A DNA stretch of 64,000 bases, taken from positions 31,630,995-31,694,994 of the forward strand of contig CP141142.1 of assembly GCA_035235625.1 (NCBI GenBank), given 5' to 3'. The DNA comes from Saururus chinensis. Lineage: Eukaryota > Streptophyta > Magnoliopsida > Piperales > Saururaceae. A program made the position numbers and the translations under genes. Below, in pieces: positions 1 through 12,101 of the stretch (its first letter is position 1; each line of letters opens with the position of its first letter). The notes under the pieces are model-generated. The model was not told the origin of the DNA. It worked only from the letters and a program-made list of their open reading frames with translations, and did no database searches.

Positions 1-2150
1 GAGCTTGCTAAGCCTACTAAGCAAATCATTGTAATTGTCAAGATGACAAAGGGGGTCATGGCATCAGTGGATAACAAAACCCAAGATTTTTGAAAAAAAA
101 ATTCAAATAAATCCATGTGCAAAAGATAAGGATAACCTTTCTTTTTCTTTTTCTTTTAAGTCAAATCAATACTTCAATGAAAGGAATCTTGTGGCATGAA
201 TGTCGTTTTTCATTATATGACATCAATCAAACCATTCATTCAAACTATAATAATAATCAGAGCATTATAAACCAAGATAGGTATCTGCCATGTACAAACT
301 ATGTGATTATCCAAAACAATAGTCAACTGGCCTTATTACAATCATAAAAAATTCCACATGTTTGGTTATCATTCTAAAACTTGCTCTCATTTGTACGCCA
401 ATATATCAAAAAAAAGTTAATTTCAATATAAAAAAAAGGTGTCAATAAAGGAACGGGCTGCACGTAGCTTTGGTTTAATACTCCAATTACGTGCATGAAT
501 ATATATCATGACTACAGTCTGTTCATTTTTAGTTTATCTGGAACCTTATATGCCCTTTATTAGCAACTTAATTTACATCATCAATATAAAATTATTTTTC
601 CATTGTGTTCCATAATCCTCATCTAATTCAACCGACTTTAACTCAAGTATACACACTAATGGAGATCACCATAGTTATTGCCATAGACAAATTCCACCAA
701 GACCCCACAATCAGCATTTATGATGACCAAATTATCAACAATTGAGTTTGTCGTTGAAACACACCCCTTACCCCTACAATTAACCTCCAATATTATGAAT
801 ATCAATTAACATCAATCCTTACCAGCTCCGTCACTTTTACATTTATATCCGTGAATACACTACATTCCTCCCTTAGCCCATGTGCAATTAATTCCAGGTA
901 GAAACGTTCCCAGATTCTATTGTGTAAAAACTTTTGGCTCACAAAGAATACATGAATATTGAATATTATTTTTTTAGCATATTTATCATTTTCACATGTT
1001 TTCCTCATACCAACGAGTGAGGCCCGAAACATGCCAAAATGAAGGTATAGACTTCCTGGATGTTTAGTGGAGAGCACTCATGAATGTGTCAATGAAGATT
1101 TTGTAATCCTATACCAATAAGAGATTGTCTCTCCATCCATACTAATACTTCCATTTGGAAAAAGAAAATTATTCTATATTAATAGCTCCAATCAGTTCAA
1201 TTTAAGTGGTTGACTACTTATTTTTGTGTCCTAGAAGTTAATTTTTTTGTTTTCTGAGATGTGTCTTTTAAGTACATATGTGTATTATTGACATGTGCTA
1301 GTATCTAAAACAATGTCAACGTAATGTGTAATTTAAGTCATAGCAAGTGTATGCTTGTTGCTCATGATCATACACTAAAGATGAAGCAAGAGATGAAGAC
1401 TCAAAAGATGTTTCAATAAAAAAAACACACATGCACATCACACACTAGGAAAGATAGAGGTTGTCATAAGAAAAGTTTGATAAAATAATGGATAAAAAAC
1501 TAATGAAAATTTTCAAAATAATAAGCAATAAGTCAGCCTTGTTAGAGCGGTCGATCACCTATTGCAACGATCGCTCACGATAGTTTTCAAACAAAACAAT
1601 AAACAATCAATTCACCATAAAATGTTCTATAGTCTATTGCTAAATTGTCTGAAATAGGAAATTTCATAGAGATTTTGTTTCTTGTTAAAAGTCCATGTTT
1701 GGATGTGGCAAAGCAAGAAAGGAAGCCATAAAAGAGTAGAAATAGCTTTGTTAAACTTCTCTATTAGTTTGAGAAATGAGAGAGCTTTCATGACTATTAT
1801 GTTTTGAGAAAATAATAGTGGGATCCTACATACTTTCATGTCTGTCTTTAGCTTCATGAATTATCTATAAGGGTACTTTACACATACACTTAAAAGACAA
1901 AGTGGTGAAGAGAACAAAAGGTTTGAGAATAGAAATATCTTCTAAGGTGATGAAGCAACAATTTAGATGGTGAGGAGACCGACCATTAGATAGAAAATAA
2001 GGACCGTTTCATTTGTATCAATGATAATTGTATATTCTATTTACATAGTTCATTATTTGGGTTAGATAAAGTGTCATGTAATTTTTTTCCTATGAAGGTT
2101 TTCCACATAAAAATCTCTTATGTCGTGGTTTGCTTGATGTCACTAATAGG
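1..2150. other. AT-rich intergenic DNA, no gene seen
   Basis: I see no gene, RNA gene or clear transposon terminus here. The open frames are short, have no recognisable similarity and are what AT-rich DNA yields by chance. Runs of A and short AT repeats are scattered through it. Confidence 0.6.
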
Positions 2151-3634
2151 CTAGACACATAGGATTTTGTGTTAATTGTATTCAAAACAATTTTAAATTT
2201 TGAAATACATAAAGGGCATACATCTCATAATTCTCAATTTATATTTTCGTATTTCAACCCTAAGTTTGTCTTTACAAATCAAGAGGTCTCACCTTTTCAA
2301 TAAAAATTAGTATTTTTATAAATGAAGCTATTATTATGGGACAAAGGGATTATTACAAAAAAGTGAAGATATTAAAATGCACCCACCTGCAATGACTCCC
2401 CCTATTGAAGGTGGGTGTTTTGCCATAAAAACCGGTTGTAACCGATCAACCTATGAAGGTAACCAGCTACAACTAGTTTTCATTGCCACACATATGGGCT
2501 CGTTTCAGGTGGGCACATCTAAATATCTTCCTACAAAAAAAAGGTGTTGACTTAATCTCCAATTGACATGTTCATCACTAAATTTGAATATTAATATAAT
2601 GGCTAATTAAATTTTCATTTGAGATGAGAACAATAAGAATTTGTATCCTTGGTGGCACTGCAAAAGCGTATACCTCCCCTAACTTGCTTAGCCAAAAAAA
2701 TAGTTGATCAACAATGCTATACTCAACACCTGAAACCCCAATAATTTATCATGTCAACAAAAAGTAGGATAAATATATCATTTCAAGTTATTTACTTTAC
2801 TCATCAACAATTAACACAAGGAAAATGTTAAATTACACATACACCCCCCCCCCCCCAATTAACAAAACCATTACTAGTTATTTTAAATAAAAAAAATACC
2901 CCTTTTACTTACTGATAAAAGGGTCATAGGGGCCCATGACTAATGAGGAGCATGACAAACATAAGCCCTCTTCTACTAGTTCCCCTACCACAATCCCATT
3001 AATCATGGCCCCCTTAATGATTAAGGGTATTTTTATCATTTAAAAATAACCAATAATGGTTTTATTAACGATAAGGAGTGTATGTGCAATTTTTTATGTC
3101 AAGGGATGTAAGTGCTATATTGCTAAAAATCAAGGGATGTAGATACAATTTACTCAAAAGAAAAGGTTAATACGCACTGAGTCGCAAATTAAAAAATATG
3201 CACTTGGCACATAGCAAGCCGCCAAATCGTGATTAAATAGCTTGCATCATATGAGGGGGCGGGTGACTAAAACCCGCCTACCTCTCTAAGTTTTATAGGC
3301 CACACAATCAAATAGGGGTGTAAATGGATGGATGCAGATAAAGCATGTGCTTGTCCGTCTCCATTTGTCCATGATGGATACAGACGGACACGGACGGAAT
3401 GAAGGTGAAAGTTTAACATATACTAGTTTGTTCTCAAATTATGGGTGGTTAGTAAAAATTAATTAAAAATTAAGATAATAATAGTAAGATAGTCTAATCT
3501 AAAAAATAAATAAATAAATAATAATGTCCATGTATGCATCTAACACATGCACCTTGGTATATGCCAAGTGCATACTAAATGACTCTTAACAAAAAAAGAC
3601 CACCATAAGTGAATTCAAATGGATAATTTATTTT
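2151..3634. repeat. Direct repeat copy A (unclassified)
   Basis: Copy A of a direct pair; copy B is 3735-4875. Both begin with CTAGACACATAG and share blocks such as AATCAAGAGGTCTCAC, a segment with GGTTGTAACCGATCA, and GGGGGCGGGTGACTAAAAC, in the same order. Copy A is longer. It has about 130-150 bp around a run of 14 C (about 2844-2857) that B lacks, and about 210 bp (about 3310-3520) starting near AGGGGTGTAAATGGATGG that looks like a later small insertion. No coding capacity is visible. The family is not recognised; it may be a non-autonomous DNA element or a tandem segmental duplication. Confidence 0.75.
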
Positions 3635-3734
3635 ACTTCCTCCATAATTAATAAATAATGTAACAATTTTTTGTTGTCATATCTTAAATTAATGGCCACG
3701 GATTTTCTCAATTTAAATTACAAAATCCTATATG

Positions 3735-4875
3735 CTAGACACATAGAATTTTGTGTTAATTGTATTCAAAATAATTTTAAATTTTGCAATACATAAAGGG
3801 CATACATCTCATAATTCTCAATTTATATTTTGTATTAGAGGCATTGTATTTCAACCCTAAGTTTGTCTTTACAAATCAAGAGGTCTCACATTTTCAATAA
3901 AAATTAGTATTTTTATAAATGAAGCTATTAATATGGGACAAATAGAGTATTACAAAAAATGTGAAGATATTAAAATGTGCCCACCTGTAATGAGTCCCCC
4001 TATTGAAGGTGGGTATTTTGCCATAAAAACTGGTTGTAACCGATCAGCCTATGGAGGTAACCAGCTACACTTAGTTTTCACTGCCACACACACACCTGCA
4101 ATATGGGGCTCATTTTGGTGGGCACATCTAAATATCTTCCTACAAAAAAGAAGTACTAATTGACATGTTCATCATTAAAGTAGACTATTAATATAATGGC
4201 TAATTAATTTTTCCTATGAGATGAGAACAATAAGAACTTATATCCTTGGTGGCACTGCAAAAGCATATAACTCCCCCAACTTTCTTAGCCTAAAAAATAG
4301 TTGATCGACCTTGTTATGCTCAACACCTAAAACCCCAATAATTTATCATGTCAACAAAAAGTAGGATGACGAACATAGGGGCCCATGACTGATGAGGAGC
4401 ATGACGGACATAGCCCCTCTTCTACTAGTTTCCCCACCACAATCCCATTAATCTTGGCCCCCTTAATGGTTAAGGGTATTTTTAATATTTAAAAATAACT
4501 AATAACGATTTTATTAACGATACGGAGTGTATGTGCAATTTTTTATGTCAAGGGATGTAAATGCTATATTGCTAAAAATCAAAGGGTGTAGATACAATTT
4601 ACCCAAAAGAAAAGGTTAATACGCACTGAGTAGCAAATTAAAATATATGCACTTGGCATATAGCAAGCCACGAAATCGTGATTTAACAGCTTGTATCATA
4701 TGAGGGGGCGGGTGACTAAAACCTGCCTACCTCTCTAAGTTTTATAGGCCACACAATAAAAACTGCACCACCCGTATGCATCTGACACATGCACCTTGGT
4801 ATATATCAAGCGCTTACTAACAGGACTCTTAACGAAAAAAACCACCATAGTTGAATTCAAATGGATCATTTATTT
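3735..4875. repeat. Direct repeat copy B (unclassified)
   Basis: Second copy of the 2151-3634 repeat in the same orientation, about 100 bp downstream of copy A. Identity looks high (roughly nine in ten bases by eye) across shared blocks. The shared tail runs through CACATGCACCTTGGTATAT and GAATTCAAATGGAT. Copy B lacks the poly-C block and the small insertion of copy A, so it may be closer to the ancestral form. Its 3' end lies about 300 bp from the DFO-like gene's stop codon. Confidence 0.75.
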
Positions 4876-5189
4876 CTGCCCCTGCCCTCCTATGTTGTCC
4901 ATCATGCCTAGTTCCACCCCCTTTACCCGGCACAGCTTCAAGCACAGAACATCGGGGCAGCACCTGATAGCAAACTAGATTTTCCCAAAACGAAAGCATA
5001 AAGAAGGTATTTTGTACATTATCTTTCTTCAATCAGTCAAGGATATACTTACAATGCATCCATTATCCAGTTACAAAAAATCAGCCTATACTGGGTCTTA
5101 TATTGCTTTTGTGAAAGAAAAAAAAAGAAGAAAGAAGCTATTGTGGAAATATTATCAGAAGATTTGGAGCTTAATTGCCCTTCAGCTCC
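4876..5189 (-). other. 3' flank / probable 3' UTR of the DFO-like gene
   Basis: This is the stretch downstream (on the minus strand) of the DFO-like stop codon. It should hold the 3' UTR and polyadenylation site. No single polyadenylation signal stands out, and no other feature was recognised. Confidence 0.4.
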
Positions 5190-7695
5190 TCAAAACCTAT
5201 CTGATCTTCCAACATTTTCATAAAGCCTCTGACTTTCATGAAGCTTTTTCAAGTTTCGCTTCTTTATGCCATTTCTAAACACGGAAGTTGCGGATTGTTC
5301 CGGAGCAATGAAACCAAATTCAGGCTTCTTGTTCTGTTGGGCAGCTTTACTTCTCAAGTATTCAGCTGCCTGTGTCTGAACTGATTTTTGAGCCATAGAA
5401 TATCAATCAGAAGACAACAGATGGAACTTCAAACTATCTAATCCTCTAGAAAGGACAAGCAAAAGTAGATTCTGTTGTGTGTACAAAATGCTAGGATCCT
5501 TGAACTAGCAAGACTCACGGAAGTAAGAAAAAACCAGCACCTACACCTTTAGCCTGAACCCGATAATGAAGAATCAATTTCTTCCCAAAATTATAAAGTG
5601 AAACTTTGAAAAGGCTCAATCATCCATATAGAAAAACTAATTCCAGCAATCAAAATATATGGAATCACCATTGAGACCAACATTAGCAATCATTATGAGG
5701 GATGAGATAACTGCAACTCATAATATTTAAAGTATACCAATTTCCAGAAGGGAGTGACAATCAGAAGATTAGTGCACTATAGAATTTGAATCTGAATGCC
5801 AAACGAACACCAAATTTAAAGCAACTAGTTGTCATACTTTATCTCTGCGTTTTTCTCTTTAATTCAATATCTAGCAAATAGTAACTACAGCAAGCTGACT
5901 TAAAAGGCAATGACAATCAGAAGATTCCTATCCACTAAATATATTTCAACGGCAAATAAGTACCTGATTGTGAAGCCACTAGTTTCCATGCTTGGTCTCT
6001 AAGTTGCGTGATTTTTTCTATAGCAACTTGACTTGAAGGAAAGACTCCAAACTCATAATCTTCCTTGATTTTTGGCTGAATTCGAAGAAGCGCATTTTCA
6101 TACCCCTGTAAATACAGATGAATGTTTCATAGAATGTAAGGAAAAATAGCTACAAATGGGCCAATTGAATAGTCAGAATTCGTGAGAGCGAAGGAACACA
6201 TGATAATTGGTGTTTCAAAAACTCTAATAATTAAATACTAATTTGGAGTATTACAATAAATAATAATCAAGCAGTTTTTACCATATGTAAAAAGAACATA
6301 CATATTAGCTCAACCATCGCATAATATGCCAACTATCATATCAAATGCATCACCTTGACAGCCATAGAATAGAAGCTGTTATCAAGTGAGTCTTCGGCAA
6401 AAGTTACCCACTCTTCAAACGATACTTGCAGTGAGGGACAATTCATATATTTAAGCTCCCGCAGAATTAAAGCCTCGTATTTCAGTGCCAAACAACTCTG
6501 GAAATCAAAAAATAACAGAGCAATTATTCCTACACTTTAATGCACATAACTGAAATAATCCCACAGACACAAAGTCATTACAATAAAAAAGGAAAATAAA
6601 AAGTTAAAAATCCATCCCAGGAAGTAACTAATTAACAACCATTCCATTTTCAATCCTTTTTTTTTTACAGGTAAAGACACACGCACCCTCACAATGTGCC
6701 AAAGTGATTCAACCCTGAGACCCCGCCCACAACTGGGAGAGATCCAAACAGCCCACCAAAAGCTGGACAGGCTCCATTTGCAATCCTAAGACAAATAAAA
6801 AGCGAAGTCGTCTGGAATAGACATGATAAATGCCGCTTTCTATTTCAATGAAATCAAAAGAGCCTCAGTTAATTAAGACTATCTAATTCATGGAGAAAAA
6901 CAAACATTTATCAATAGAATTCAGCTCATCTTCCCTAATCATTTTAACAAAAATGCAGCTAATATAATGTCATATATAATGCTTTCACGTTGTCTGATAC
7001 CGAAAATAACTAATTACCACTGCCACCAATGCCATTGGCAATCCTAACGTAAAACGAAAGACCAATCCTCAGATTTGACTCGACATTACAAATTCTGCTG
7101 TTAATTCATGCCAAACTAATCAACGGAAACTCAATAACGAAAGACTTCATTGTCTAGTTCACGAAGAACACAAAATTTTTAACTATGAAAGCAAAAAATA
7201 ACGAACGTTCTTATTTCCTAATCAACTTATCTAAATATGAAATTTACGTACATGGGATTCTCGTTGTCTCACTCTCATCTCGTCAGCCCAACTCATACAG
7301 AAATAAGAAGACAAAATATCAACTGAAAGATTTCGCTTGCCTCCACATCGCCGACAAGCGCGAAGGCGCCGACGAAGAACTCAACGACGGAAAGCTTCTC
7401 GTCGGCCGGCTTCCCTTGGAGAGACCTCAGAGCCACAACGGACTCAAATCGCAGAAACTCCCTCAAATTCGACCGAATTTCCGTCAGAGACTTCACGTCT
7501 CTGGAGACCAGCAGCGACTGCAGGATCGAGAGAGCTCCGCGGCCGAATCTGCAGATAGACGAGGAGCGAAGGAGCGGGAATCAGATCTGGAACGAGGAGA
7601 GCGAAAGCGGAGGAATCGCTAGGGTTTGGAAGGAACCTGAGGTTTTGGATTTGGCATCGCAAGAGGGAAATTTGGTCGACGGCTCCCTCTGCCAT
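5190..7695 (-). CDS. DFO: DFO-like protein (meiotic double-strand break formation), 5 exons, 247 aa
   Basis: Seen: minus-strand exons 7637-7695, 7341-7548, 6354-6497, 5964-6105 and 5190-5380 splice in phase to 744 nt. Intron 1 is 88 bp (GT...CTGCAG). Intron 2 uses a GC donor (AG/GCAAGC). Introns 3 and 4 are GT-AG. The start is the first ATG (MAEGAVDQISLLRCQIQNLR). Exon 2 gives LREFLRFES and EFFVGAFALVGDVE, exon 3 SCLALKYEALILRELKY and FEEWVTFAEDSLDN, and the last exon SVFRNGIKKRNLKKLH. Known (from memory): this pattern matches plant DOUBLE-STRAND BREAK FORMATION proteins. Arabidopsis DFO is needed for meiotic DSB formation and acts in the nucleus of meiocytes. No standard catalytic domain is visible; the protein looks helical. 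Inference: an intact, functional gene. The AT-rich promoter with TATA-like runs lies at about 7752-7785. Confidence 0.85.
6650..6790 (-). repeat. Possible SINE-like insert in DFO intron 2
   Basis: On the minus strand a GC-richer block ends in a short poly(A) (T-run at about 6658-6664 on the plus strand). It includes GGGTTGAATCA, which resembles a degenerate pol III B box. The block differs in composition from the AT-rich intron around it. No A box or target duplication was established, so this is only a possibility. Confidence 0.3.
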
Positions 7696-7739
7696 TTTCG
7701 AAATTTGACACTCTAAGACCACGGAAGGAGGGAAACGGC

Positions 7740-7790
7740 CGTGTTGCTTTTAAATATATAAATATAAATATATATAACGAGTACACAAAA
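7740..7790 (-). promoter_or_regulatory. Probable DFO core promoter, TATA-rich
   Basis: Repeated TATATA and TATAAATA runs lie about 55-95 bp upstream of the DFO-like ATG on the minus strand, the usual place for a plant core promoter. The run is so long that the functional TATA cannot be picked out. Confidence 0.45.
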
Positions 7791-7954
7791 TGTCTCTTAT
7801 TGTCGTATGCTTCTACACATATCGTATAAATTATCTAAAATATCCCCTCTTTATTTCTTTTCTTATAACTTTACCCACCAATTTCTCATACCTTACCACA
7901 GGCTCTATTATTTTCGTCAACTTCATCATTTTTTGCCATTGGTTCTACTTCATC

Positions 7955-8155
7955 CAACTTTATCTTTATCTCCTCCTCCACCATCACCTTCTCCTCTTCC
8001 CCTCTTCTCCCATCACCTCCTATATCTTATTCTCCTCCCTCCCCCTTCCCCCTCCCCTCCTATTCTCCTCCTCTTCCTCTTCCTCTTCCCACCATCATCT
8101 CCTCCTCTTTCCCCTCCTCCCTATCCTCCTCGATTGCTTCTTCTTCCTCCTTATC
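7955..8155. repeat. Polypyrimidine tract (C/T on plus strand)
   Basis: About 200 bp almost free of G and poor in A, made of CTCCTC, CCTCTT and TTCCTC runs. It lies about 260-460 bp upstream of the DFO-like start. Two long plus-strand open frames cross it only because stop codons need A. It could be a microsatellite or a promoter-distal triplex-prone tract. Confidence 0.8.
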
Positions 8156-8491
8156 AAAATTTAACAAGACTAGTCACAAACTAGTTAATGGAGCTATAAG
8201 ATTTTTATTTTTTCTCTACAAACTTAAATTTTCAAAAATAAACTCATAAACATGTTAAACTACTCAAATATAAAAGTAAGTTTTATTTTGACTAAATTTT
8301 TAACTTTTGCTAATACGAAGAAAAACCTCTCATCAACAGATGGCAATCATATTTATTTCAATAAAGGGGATATAAGACAGTATTATGAGTGACAATATCT
8401 CCTTAAGTATTTATAATAAACTATCTTAAATAATTAAATATATAAAATAAAAAATAAAGTAAATTTTAAATATGCAAATGTCGACAATCAA

Positions 8492-11469
8492 CAAAAGTGG
8501 CAAAGGGTCGGGTTTTCATGTCGGCTGAGCTTTTAGTCCCCTGGTCCTAATTCGGCCCAACCCGATCTAGGTCTAGGCCCCAACTAGGCCTGGTCTAAGG
8601 CCCATCGGCCTGCACTAAACCTCAGGTGCACCAGGGGCTCTAAAAAGAGTCATTGGAGGAGTTGATCGATCGCCTCCTCCCTCTCCCCTCCAATCCCCCA
8701 TCGATCAGCCCATCAATCCCATAAAATGATTTGTTGATTAATTGATTAGTTTTTTAACTATTTGTTGGGGGCCTTGGGAATTTTTTTTTAATACCCCCAA
8801 TAGAGCTATTTTTTTACAATTTGGGGGTATCTTTATCATTTAACAAGGAAAAAACACTCCCTTATAAATTAGAGGGAGCGGGGAGGGGATTTTTTACTCA
8901 TCACTCTTACTCAATCTCTCAAGTCTCAAATTAAACAAGTAATTAAATGCTCAAGTAATCTCTCACTCCAATTTCTTCAAGTTGTCTCCTCCATTCTTTA
9001 AGAAGACATCTTCGACTCTTCAAGTTCTTCTTCTTTAAGCTCTCTCATCTAATTCTCTAAACTAAAGTCTTCAAGGGGCAATTCTCTACACAAATTTAAA
9101 GTATTTTTTTGTAATGTTATTGTTTTATTTTATTTTTGTTCATACTTTCTTTATAATTATATTTTAACCTTTTTTTAGATAAATGGCTCATTACTCTCTC
9201 TCTCTCTCATTCCGTTAATGAGTCCCACTCCAACACTATGGAAAGTAAAATGTATGTCGAATAAGGGAATCCAATTCATCCCGATTACAAGTATGACATC
9301 TCATTCTCAGCAAATGAAGAGCAACCAATGGAACCAAAAGTGGTGACAAACAATGGTCTTGCACGACAAGCAACTATACCAAGTGCATCAAAGAAGTGCA
9401 AAGTTACTTATGTGTAAGAGTACTTGATTAAGCAAGAAGTACCAACCCCAGATAAACTTGGGCATATGGTACAACAAGCAGTTTACAACCACTACAAAGC
9501 ACATTTTAGTATCTCCACCAGTGGCACTAATCATCTATCTAGGCATGTTGAAAAGTGCCTAGTGAAGGCTGAAAAATTAAATCCTATAGTTAGGTAGCAT
9601 GGCTAGCTCATTAGCTAGTTGAATACTTTCACATACACCGAAAGTACAAATTATAGCGAGCTAGCCAAATATATTGTGCAAGCCAAACAACACTTCCTTT
9701 TTGCATATGATAAAAAGTTTGAATGGTATAAAAAGAATACCCTCAACCCATGTTTCCATAAGGTTTCACGTAATACAGCTAAATCAGATTATTTCCAAGT
9801 AAAATTTCTATTACTTTACATATATAGACTAGTAACCAAAATTTAGGATATGTTTGTATTACAGCACATTACATTAATCATGATTGGGTTTTAAAAGAAT
9901 TGTTACTTTTAATTTATTAGAATCTCCTCATACGAGAATTGTAATTAGTAGGTCTATAATGATGGCTTTACATGACTATTGTATTAATGATAAAATTCTT
10001 TCTATTACCTTAGATAATGCTTCAAATAATAAAAGTGCTATTGACTTTCTTAAATCATAATTACTCCCTATGTTAGATGAAAAAAATTCATGTAAGATGT
10101 TGTCTTATTAACAATCTATTTGTTTAAAACGGTTTAAATATTGTTAAAGATCATATAAAAAATATTAGAGATGTGTTAGTATATATTAGCTCTTCTCCTT
10201 CTAGATCACAAGAATGTAGATATTTATGTAATCAATACGGTGAAAAATATGAAAAAATTGTCTTAGATGTTAAACATGGGTGGAATAGTACTTATTTAAT
10301 ATTACAATCTTGTTATGAAATAAAAAAATTATAAGATTATGGGGTGTCCGATTCTTTATTATGTGATAATAATTTTGAAATAGTGAAAGTTATTATAAAT
10401 TTTTTATATATTTATTATGAAGCTACTAAATAATTATCGGGTGTATATTATCCTACTTCTTCTTTAGTTCTTAATCAACTCTATAATATTACTCTTATGT
10501 TTTCATAATATAGAGATAATGGCATATTTAATATGATTGTGGGACCAATGAAAACCAAATATAAAAATTATTAGAAAGAACTTCCTATGATGTTTTGTTT
10601 AGCTGCAATTATAGACCCTAGGATTAAGTCAAGTGGTGTACATATATTAGTAGATGGTATATATATTAATATGTCTATAAAAAAAATGACCACCCTTCTT
10701 GGTTATTACTTAGTAGAAATAAACAAAATATACTAGAACTTCCTCTACTAAGGAATTACTTATGTATTTACAAAATGATTTTATGACTTTTTTAACCGAA
10801 GAAGAAACGAGTAACTTTGATGTTTTAATTTGGAGGCAAACACATGAAAAAAATTATCTTGTGCTTGCCATCTTTGTGCATATATAATTTACTAACTCCT
10901 CTAATGTCTACAATAGCTTTAAAGTATTTTTTTAGTATAAGAAACAAGGTACTAGATGATGAAAATAGTTGCTTAGATCCAACAATGGTGGAGTGTTGTG
11001 TTTGCTTAAAGAGTTGGCTAGATGTAGAAGAGAGAGAACAAGCTTCAAAATTAGAATAAGAGCTATAAGAAGACTTCAATAAATTTTTAATTTCTTAGAA
11101 AGTTCAAATATAATTTTTTTTATCTTAGACTCTTAGAATAGAGCTATAGAGGTGTGCTACTATTAAATTGCAAATGATAGATAGGTGGGTAGGTTCCAAC
11201 CTAGTTGGGATGTACTTATACTATAATGATGCAATTTTCATCTCCCTAAGATTTAAAATTTTGTAAATTCATAAAATTATATCAAATTCTAATAATATAT
11301 ATACATTTTTAAAAAAAATAAAAAAAATTGAAATGGCCCAAAGGTAGGCCCGACACTTCAAGCCCTAGGGTCATGTCGGGCCTGGCTTTGGAGATGAGGG
11401 TCAGGCCAAGCCCGACCTCATGTAGACCTCCAACGGGCCTAGGTCGGGTCTGGCCATTTGCCACCTCTA
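8492..11469 (+). mobile_element. hAT transposon, degenerate, 2978 bp
   Basis: The ends are inverted: CAAAAGTGGCAAAGGG at the left, and the complement of the right end reads TAGAGGTGGCAAATGG. Flanks of 8 bp, ACAATCAA (8484-8491) and ACTATCGA (11470-11477), match at 6 of 8 positions and look like a decayed hAT target duplication. Both subterminal regions are GC-rich, with GGTCGGG and GGGCCTAGG motifs, unlike the AT-rich middle. Transposase remains lie at about 9180-11060. The element sits inside an older foldback element. Confidence 0.85.
9180..11060 (+). pseudogene. hAT transposase pseudogene (BED zinc finger, RNase H-like core, hATC domain)
   Basis: Seen on the plus strand in shifting frames. 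A BED-finger remnant (about 9395-9560) includes SGTNHLSRHVEKCL. A segment at about 9619-9790 reads YSELAKYIVQAKQHFLFAYD, typical of hAT N-terminal parts. A core region (about 9880-10320) has ITLDNASNN, HIKNIRDVLVYISSSPSRSQ, and VLDVKHGWNSTY. The C-terminal dimerisation domain (about 10844-11059) has NLLTPLMSTIAL and RNKVLDDENSCLDP. The order is that of RICESLEEPER-like plant hAT transposases. Many in-frame stops and frame changes interrupt it, so no functional protein can be made. Confidence 0.85.
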
Positions 11470-11749
11470 ACTATCGACTATCTCAACTGTCGAATGTCTC
11501 AACTGTCAACTATCAAGCATCAGTAAAAGGTTGTCAACGCTAGAGAAGAAGATTCTCACTATCAACACCAAAGAAGATGGTGGTCTTCATTATGATAGTT
11601 GACATCATGACATTTGATAGTTGACAAATGACAATTGCATATTTTAAATTTATTTTATTTATTTAGTTTGTTAAGATAGGTCATTGTAAATACTAAAGGA
11701 GATATTGTCACTCATAATGTTGTTTTATATCCCCTTTATTGCAATAAAT

Positions 11750-12101
11750 CTAAACTTCATTAGATAATTAGACTCAGGCCAGTGTGGTGATCTATTATGT
11801 TGATTAAATGGATATATATATATATATAAGCAAGGCCAATGAGGGTGGAGAGAGTTGGCATTGGTTGAACAATCTTGGAAAAGAAAGACAGAAACATTCA
11901 TGCAAATGTTGGGATCTCATTCCCTTTGCCACTTAGAGTTGGAAGAAGCCTTGGCAGAAGGAGCATAGCCTTGGCGAAGCCTTCGTCAAAGGGTCAATGC
12001 TCATAGATAGAAAAGAAGAATAAGAGAAGGGAAAGGGACAAGGCAGCTCTGGGTGAGGAGGCATGGAGGGGTATGACCAACTCGAACATAAATATAAAAC
12101 A
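11750..12101. other. Intergenic, (TA)n microsatellite
   Basis: No gene is seen. A short (TA)n run lies at about 11812-11828. The remainder is purine-rich AG-type sequence with no recognisable product. Confidence 0.5.

Larger units (their letters stand above)
8352..11749. mobile_element. Foldback element (about 410 bp) split by a hAT transposon
   Basis: The left arm (8352-8491) and right arm (about 11614-11749) are inverted repeats of about 138 bp. Both carry AATAAAGGGGATATAA, TTATGAGTGACAATATCTCC, CTATCTTAA and TTTAAATATGCAA-type blocks. The right half also has internal inverted copies of GATAGTTGACA. Removing the hAT element at 8492-11469 leaves a roughly 410-bp element with long terminal inverted repeats. 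It has no coding capacity. The superfamily is not certain, because I could not fix its target duplication. Confidence 0.7.

Noticed and set aside
7790-8184. Two overlapping plus-strand open frames of about 125 codons
   Set aside because: They cross a polypyrimidine tract where stop codons cannot easily form; no start context or similarity.
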